A program made the translations under genes and the position numbers. DNA of 64,000 nucleotides from Ciborinia camelliae (Eukaryota > Ascomycota > Leotiomycetes > Helotiales > Sclerotiniaceae). The notes under the pieces were generated by a model. The model searched no databases, was not told the origin of the DNA, and saw only the letters and a list, made by a program, of their open reading frames with translations. Where the stretch lies: positions 659,036-723,035 of the forward strand of contig JANPYM010000016.1 of assembly GCA_025890175.1 (NCBI GenBank), in the 5' to 3' direction. Shown here one piece after another: positions 58,080 through 64,000 of the stretch (position 1 is its first letter; every line of letters starts with the position of its first letter).

Positions 58080-60768
58080 TTGATAGGTGTTGTTGTGGAT
58101 GGAGGCGCATTTTACGGTTCAAGCCTTCATGGATTTGCATGATATCTTGAGGAAAACTTGTGAGGAAGAAAAAACTAGTGCCGGGAGCATCCACAAATGC
58201 TTGAGATGGACCCGCCGTTCCACATTAAAGGAAGAGATTGCACGTGGAGTGGGTGAGGGGGACAAGTAATAATCTTAAGGCGGAGAGTGAACAAATGCCA
58301 AAAGAGTCAGGACTCAGGACTCATGAATTGGTGAATACTAGAATACTAGAATTCTGGATGTGTGGTTCTATCGAAAGGAATGAAGGAGATGATAGCAAAA
58401 GGATTCACATGCGGTCAATCAAAAAAACAAAAGACATACAACAGCAGGGATTCGCTGATGGTCACCCACTCAACTACTAATCTGCCGATCTGAAGCTTGT
58501 GTATGGCAGAGCGGACGGGATGCCCAATTCTCTTCAGTCTATGGTCGTATGTGAGAGAACTCCTTCAACATGAGTTTATATTCAGTCTTTTGTTGAACTC
58601 ACAAAGTCCAAAGTATAGTTTCTGTTGGTATCTCTTGGTATGATACGTAAGACGTCTCTATGGTATAAACTACTAATGATATGATATTATTGCTTGCTTG
58701 AACATGTACTAGCTAGGTGCTAGGAGGCTTATGAGCCCCGCTACCGCTAGCGCGCGGTCATGCGTGACGACTGAGATCATCAGTGTGTTGTGTATGTATG
58801 TGTGTGTGGCCTTGTGGGATTCTTCATACCATGGCTGCAATGCTCTATAGCATATTCCATGTTACATTCAAGAATTGTGGCGCTCGTATCTTCGGAATCA
58901 AGATGGAATCCATTATCCAGGTTCTTCATAGGAATGATGGATTTGATGGTAATACAGTCTGGTCTGGTCAGTACCTTGTTGATGAACCTGCCCAGTCTAG
59001 CCATCGAATCTGCATCAAAATAACTATCTTGGTAGCTAGCTTCCGTTCTCGAATACGTCTGGATCCAACTTTTCGCCATAATCTCTTTCGTGGAGATTCT
59101 GGAGTATGGGGAGAACTCAATTGTGTTACTGCATCGTATCATCTTTAGATGAACTCCTGGTGTCGGCTTACACAACTTGACGCTGTTGAAATGCATGATA
59201 CTGAGGCTTTATGCAAAACATCCCACTTACGTTGTGCCATTACGAATATGCTTTATGAGTTCATAAGCTACTCCACTATTTCTACTCCGACGAAGAAATT
59301 GATTTGTCTAGACTCTAGACCTTAATTTATCCGATTTTCCTGAGTATTATTGGGAATCTCGTGAATTCCGGCGGCCGCGAGACCCTTCCATATGATGTCC
59401 ACTGCTACACGAAGAAGATCAGACAAGTCCAGTATCACCCCATAGGATTTCTTGTGGAAGTACCGGAGTCCGGCTGCAAGCAGATACTCTGGCAAATAAA
59501 TCTCAAATGCCCCCCCAGCTAGATGCTAGAGATTCAATGTGATGAAAAAGAATAGACGCTGAAATTTTGAATCGACTTCCTTTCTCATCGTATCATCCAT
59601 TCTCGAGGCCCGAGGGATGCTCTGTGCTGATATATTCCGTAAAGAAGGTTTCACGTTTCTATTTTCAAATCATCTGAAGGATGGTTATGGCTGTGTATTT
59701 GTATTACCTTTTCATCAAATCTTGCTTCTTTATCTTATTGGTCTATTCTCTGAATCATAACCAACCAAGCTTCGTAAGTCCCTCTCGAAATTACTATTCT
59801 TGTGACAAACTAACCTTTCTAAGAATCCCAAGCGAGAAAAGACAACTTTATGGAGAGAACTCCATAGTCTTCTAGGATCCCTCTTCAACACATATCCAAT
59901 CATTTTAATAAACTCGAGAAACGGTACCTGAATATGGATAGACTTCCAGAATGCTGATCATCCAATAAATATCAAGATTCGTCGAAATTTGCTAAAGCAA
60001 GTGGTAATTGTGTAATTGTGGCTCAAGTCAATCTTTACCCCTGAGCTAGAGATCTCAGTTGAAGTTTCGGTTTGGTGCTGCTTGGCCCTCTCGTCCCGCT
60101 TGGCCTATCTAGTGATTTATTACCCAGCCCCACTAGAAGCTTTCAATCCTTGGCGAACCCCTGTGATTCCACTCATTCCAGACTCTCAGTCCCGAGGAGG
60201 TAATCTTTTTTTTTGTCGATAGCTGTGTCGATTCTAATGTCTTTATACCATGCACACTCGTTTTTTGCCTCTTTACTTTGTCGTTTTGTATTGTGACAAA
60301 CTTTTTTGGTCTTCTACAAGTGGTTTTCTGCTTTCTCTCTTTCATACAATCGTTTATTCGACACACATCCACAATTTATACATCCAGAAGGCATTGCTAT
60401 ATCCACCAACCTTCATTATATCTCTATTACTCTACCCATACACTCGCTCTGCTGCTTCAATCTTCAATAATTGCACCTTTTGTCAAACGACTAGCTTCTG
60501 CAGCTTTGACCATACTTCTATTCTTTCCAGGTAGACCCTAGGCCATATTATTGTACAGCTTTCGACCTACTGCTCTTCTAGTCGTCAAAGGTCCCAAGCC
60601 TTCGACACCTAATCATAGAAACAACACCTCAATATATAATCTGAATATCAGTCCATCATAATAGAACATACATCGGCGTCGATTAGAGATTCATTCTAGG
60701 TTAGGAGATTTGGGATTTCCGGTGGTTTACAGAGGCGGTCTTCCGCAGTGCCAATATATACCGTCGCC
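58080..60768. other. 2.7-kb intergenic region, no gene recognised
   Basis: Overlapping frames on both strands at 58780-59196 are likely chance. A GC-rich spot with GCGGCCGC is at 59372-59379. The block 60240-60560 is C/T-rich and probably the leader of the Flc-like gene. Confidence 0.5.
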
Positions 60769-63226
60769 ATGATGTTACGCCCAATTTCAACACTTTCCAC
60801 CTTTTCCTTATGCCTATTGGGAACTCTGCCGGGCAGAGTTCTTGCAGACCAAACTCTCTCGACCACAGCATACACATCATGTTTGACCAACTCGGATATC
60901 TCGGTCCAAAGGATGTCCGTTACTTACGATAATGACGAGAAAACAGTCACCTTCGATCTGGCCGGGTCGAGTACTAGATCTCAAAACGTCACCGCTATTG
61001 TCAATGTTACTGCATATGGGATTTCGGTTTATTCAAACACTTTCAACCCATGTGGTTCTACCACATTCATATCACAATTATGTCCGAGTAAGTTTTATTC
61101 CCTTTGCGTCAAGTCAGGAGAACAGTCAGAACTAATTCCTCAATCACAGTCCCCGTGGGAACTTTTGCTGCTGCTGGAACACAAGCAATCCCGGATCAAT
61201 ATTCCTCGATGATTCCCGCGATTGCTTTCTCGGTCCCCGATATTTCCGCCATCGCTACAATCGAACTGAAGAACTTAGACACCGGAGTTGAGGCTGCCTG
61301 TGTCCAAGCCGATGTCACCAATGGAAAGACCACCGCTCAATCTGCCGTTTCCTATGCTGCAGCTGCTGTAGCTGGTGCTGCTGCCGTTGTTGGTGGGCTT
61401 TCTGCACTCGGTGCTGCTGCAGGTGGAGCAGGCGGAGCCGGGGGAGCAAGTACAGCAGCTGCAACGAGCCCTTCGTTTATGGAATGTATGACTTGGTTTC
61501 AGGGCATGGCGATGAACGGAATGTTATCTGTCAAGTATCCTCCGGTCTATCGACAATTCACCAAGAACTTTGGCTTCAGTACTGGTATTGTTCCTTGGAC
61601 CGCCATGCAGCAAGGGATTGACAGTTTCCGAGCTGCTACTGGAGGCAAATTGGCGACTGATAGTGTTACGTATTTGCGTAATGCTACATTGGTGTTTGCC
61701 GATGGATCAACAGAGAGACCCGACAAACGATCATTGTTTTCGGACGGGGCACTCTACACTCGAGATGAGCTTGTTACGACCGTTAACGGAACTTCCAGTG
61801 GCACCAATATCACAGCAGAAATCGAAGAAAAGGTAGCAGGAATCAAAGCATACGTCGAAGAGCTTTCCGTTCCCCAAGCCAACACTTTCATGACGGTCCT
61901 CTTGATTGTTGCATGCGTTCTAGCCGCCATTGTCGTCGCCGTTCTCGCCTTCAAGGTCATCCTCGAAACCTGGGCACTCTTCCGATCTTTCCCCGAGAGT
62001 CTCACGGGATTCCGAAAACATTATTGGCAAACCATGGCTCGTCTCACGGTGCAGTTGATTCTCGCTCTCTATGGTGTATGGGTACTTTACTGTATATTCC
62101 AATTTACCAATGGTGATTCCTGGGCTGCCAAATTACTGGCCGCTGTAACATTAACGATCTTTACTGGTGTTCTTGTTTTCTTCGCATACAAGATCTCCAC
62201 GGCAGCAAAGAAGCTCATGGAGAGAGATGGAGATGTATCAGGATTGTATGAGAAGAAAGATAACTGGCTCAAATACAGCATGTTCTACGAAAATTACAAG
62301 AAGGATTTCTGGTGGTTGTTCGTCCCAGCTATCATTTACATGTTCGCCAAAGGATGTGTATTAGCCGCAGCCGATGGACATGGTCTCACGCAAACCGTTG
62401 CCCAACTCATCATCGAATGCCTCAGTAAGTACTTCAATCCAACATTACAAATTCACAAATTCTAACCCATATACCAGTGCTCGGTCTTCTCCTCTGGAGT
62501 CGTCCTTACGAGAGAAGATCCGCAAACGTCATCAACATGTTTGTCCAAGCCGTCCGCGTTCTCTCCGTAATCTGTATCCTCATCTTCGTCGAAGAACTCG
62601 GCATTGCCGAAACGACCCAAACCGTCACCGGAGTCGTCCTCATTGCCATCCAATCAGTGCTCACCGGCACCTTAGCCATCCTCATCGGTGTCAACGCTGC
62701 CATCTCCATCATCAAACAAAACCCCCATCGTAAACGTCGCAAGGAAGCTGGTAAGTCCCTCTCTTCCCTTCCCATCCCATTCCGTTCCATTCCATCCCAT
62801 TCCGTTCCATTCCATCCCATTCCGTTCCATTCCATCCCGTCCCATCCAACCCAACCCCACAAACTAACCCCCACGCCCATAGAAAAACTCAACCGCGACC
62901 TCGACAACCTCACCCCCCTCGATGCCCGCAACTCCCTCCTCATGGATTCCAAATCCAGCATCCACTCGGACTCCTACGACGCCGATCCCAAACACCCCTA
63001 CCTCCACGAAACATACACGCACTCACGCCAAACCTCGAGTTTCATGAACGAGCCGGCAAACCCCTATTCGCGCAGCCAAGAAAATCTCGTCGCTGCCGCG
63101 GCCCCCGTCGCCGGAGCCGGTGATCACTATAACGAGAGACGACAGCCCACGGTGCCGGATATGAATTTTGGTGGTGGAGGAGGCGGTAAGGAGGGCGGAG
63201 GTGCTTATAGGGGCATGGCTTATTAG
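60769..63226 (+). CDS. Flc/TRP-like multi-pass membrane protein, 736 aa
   Basis: Four exons: 60769-61087, 61150-62424, 62478-62750 and 62883-63226, with phases consistent. The start is the first ATG of an ATGATG pair. The signal peptide MMLRPISTLSTFSLCLLGTL is followed by an extracellular ML-like domain with N-glycosylation sites and paired Cys (TSCLTNSDIS ... STTFISQLCP). An Ala/Gly hydrophobic segment follows (AVSYAAAAVAGAAAVVGGLS). Then a TRP-like channel domain has about eight hydrophobic spans (TFMTVLLIVACVLAAIVVAV, LLAAVTLTIFTGVLVFFAYK, WWLFVPAIIYMFAKGCVLAA, ...). The cytosolic tail is Ser/Tyr-rich with poly-Gly. It belongs with yeast Flc1-3 and fission-yeast Pkd2 (PF06011/PF14558), proteins of the ER, vacuole or plasma membrane linked to calcium homeostasis, cell-wall integrity and FAD import. 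The last intron is listed separately. Confidence 0.92.
62751..62882 (+). repeat. 132-nt stop-free intron built on a 20-bp minisatellite
   Basis: The intron (GTAAGT donor, CCCATAG acceptor, CTAAC branch near the end) contains about three tandem copies of a cccattccgttccattccat unit at roughly 62776-62835. Its length is divisible by three with no stop in the gene frame, so unspliced mRNA would add 44 residues rich in Pro, Ser, His and Phe. Confidence 0.8.
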
Positions 63227-64000
63227 ATATCTAGATGATATGATATGGCGCTTCCCTTTATTGAAAGAGTCGTGAAGAAAGAAAGAAAGAAATAAAGAGA
63301 AAAAGTTGAAGAGTTCACCATCTTCATAAAATAAAAAAAATGAAGCATATACAGTAGTAGTACTTCTCTAATAACATCTCACTATCTCTTGCCATCAGCT
63401 TGCAAGCGAGCTGACGGGCGAGGGAGAAAAAAAGGGAGATAGATGGTAGATAGATGGTAGATCATCCATCCATCCATCCATCCGTATTATACACAAGATA
63501 ACGATTTCCTTGGGTCATTTAGCGTCCGTCACCAAAAGATTCTCGATTTTTTTTATTGCATCATAGGGGGTTGGTTCTTTTGTACATGGAAAGGAAAGGA
63601 AGGGAAGGGAGGGAGGAAAGGGAAGGGAAAGAGAGAAGATGGCAGGTGTACATAGATGCAGTGTCAGTCAACCCCGTGTGGTTTATTTATTTGCGTTTGT
63701 TTGGATGCATACATGGCACATACCCCTATTTCATTATATCTTAGTTACTGTATATCTATTGATCTTTTCTTGACTTTTTTCGTTTTGGTATTTGATTTTA
63801 GTGCGTGCGTGCGTGATATCAATCTTCTTGTTCAATGGGGATTCGGGAATTTTGTTGTACAATTTGCATTTTGTGTGGGTTGTACTAGATGCGGACTGTA
63901 GACACGGGATAAATAATTGAGGGATATCTATACTATAGCAGCGACTTCTTTGCCATTCATATTAATATCTGTCTACAATTTTCCAAAGGACCAATGCTGG
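63227..64000. other. 3' flank of Flc-like gene with microsatellites
   Basis: Contains a GAAAGAAAGAAA run (63278-63290), an (ATCC)n run at 63464-63483, GGAAGGGAAGGGAGGG-type purine repeats (63588-63630) and a GTGCGTGCGTGCGTG run (63802-63815). No gene is recognised to the window end. Confidence 0.65.

Noticed and set aside
58780..59196. 138-residue minus-strand frame
   Set aside because: It overlaps a 121-residue frame on the other strand, with no domain, signal or composition supporting either.

Overview
This window is nuclear DNA of a filamentous ascomycete (Pezizomycotina). Genes are intron-rich with short introns, mostly 47-100 nt, carrying GTAAGT/GTATGT-type donors, CTAAC/CTGAC branch points and TAG/CAG acceptors. 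Exons have balanced composition, while intergenic DNA is AT-rich and full of simple repeats. Long A/T tracts and (ACCT)n/(AGGT)n tetranucleotide blocks fit Leotiomycetes (Helotiales, Botrytis/Sclerotinia-like); that placement is an inference. There is no viral, plasmid or CRISPR content.

I reconstructed eighteen protein genes and one intron-containing tRNA, joining exons by hand from splice signals, reading phase and family conservation. Order: alcohol acetyltransferase-like protein (+, cut by the left edge); small coiled-coil protein with a 19-nt micro-exon (-); SAM+HMG-box regulator (+); methylthioribose-1-phosphate isomerase MRI1 (-); FAD oxidoreductase of the DAO family (+); ankyrin-CorA-like membrane protein (+); FIG1 claudin-like protein (-); WCGRF-motif disordered protein (-); TANGO2/NRDE protein (-); TB2/DP1/HVA22 protein (+); copper amine oxidase (-); secreted CE16-type GDSL esterase (-); DUF8035-like R/E-rich protein (+); TFIIH subunit TFB2 (-); hot-dog thioesterase (+); MFS sugar transporter (+); UV-damage endonuclease UVE1 (+); tRNA-Leu(CAA) (-); Flc/TRP-like membrane protein (+).

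The genes do not form a recognisable metabolic cluster; this looks like ordinary housekeeping and accessory chromosome. TFB2 and the thioesterase share a 244-bp divergent promoter. The SAM-HMG and MRI1 genes converge on a roughly 4-kb gene-poor block holding an ~870-bp element with long inverted terminal repeats and degenerate telomere-like repeats. Other gene-poor blocks (3.8-8.5, 15.8-18.5, 40.0-43.0 and 58.1-60.8 kb) hold simple repeats and possibly decayed coding fragments.

No clearly new multi-gene system was found. The most interesting items are the long-TIR element, the micro-exons, a group of weak 5' splice sites, a stop-free 3n intron built from a 20-bp minisatellite in the Flc gene, a possible dual-targeting N-terminus on UVE1, and a 259-nt intron that splits a conserved CorA-family motif.
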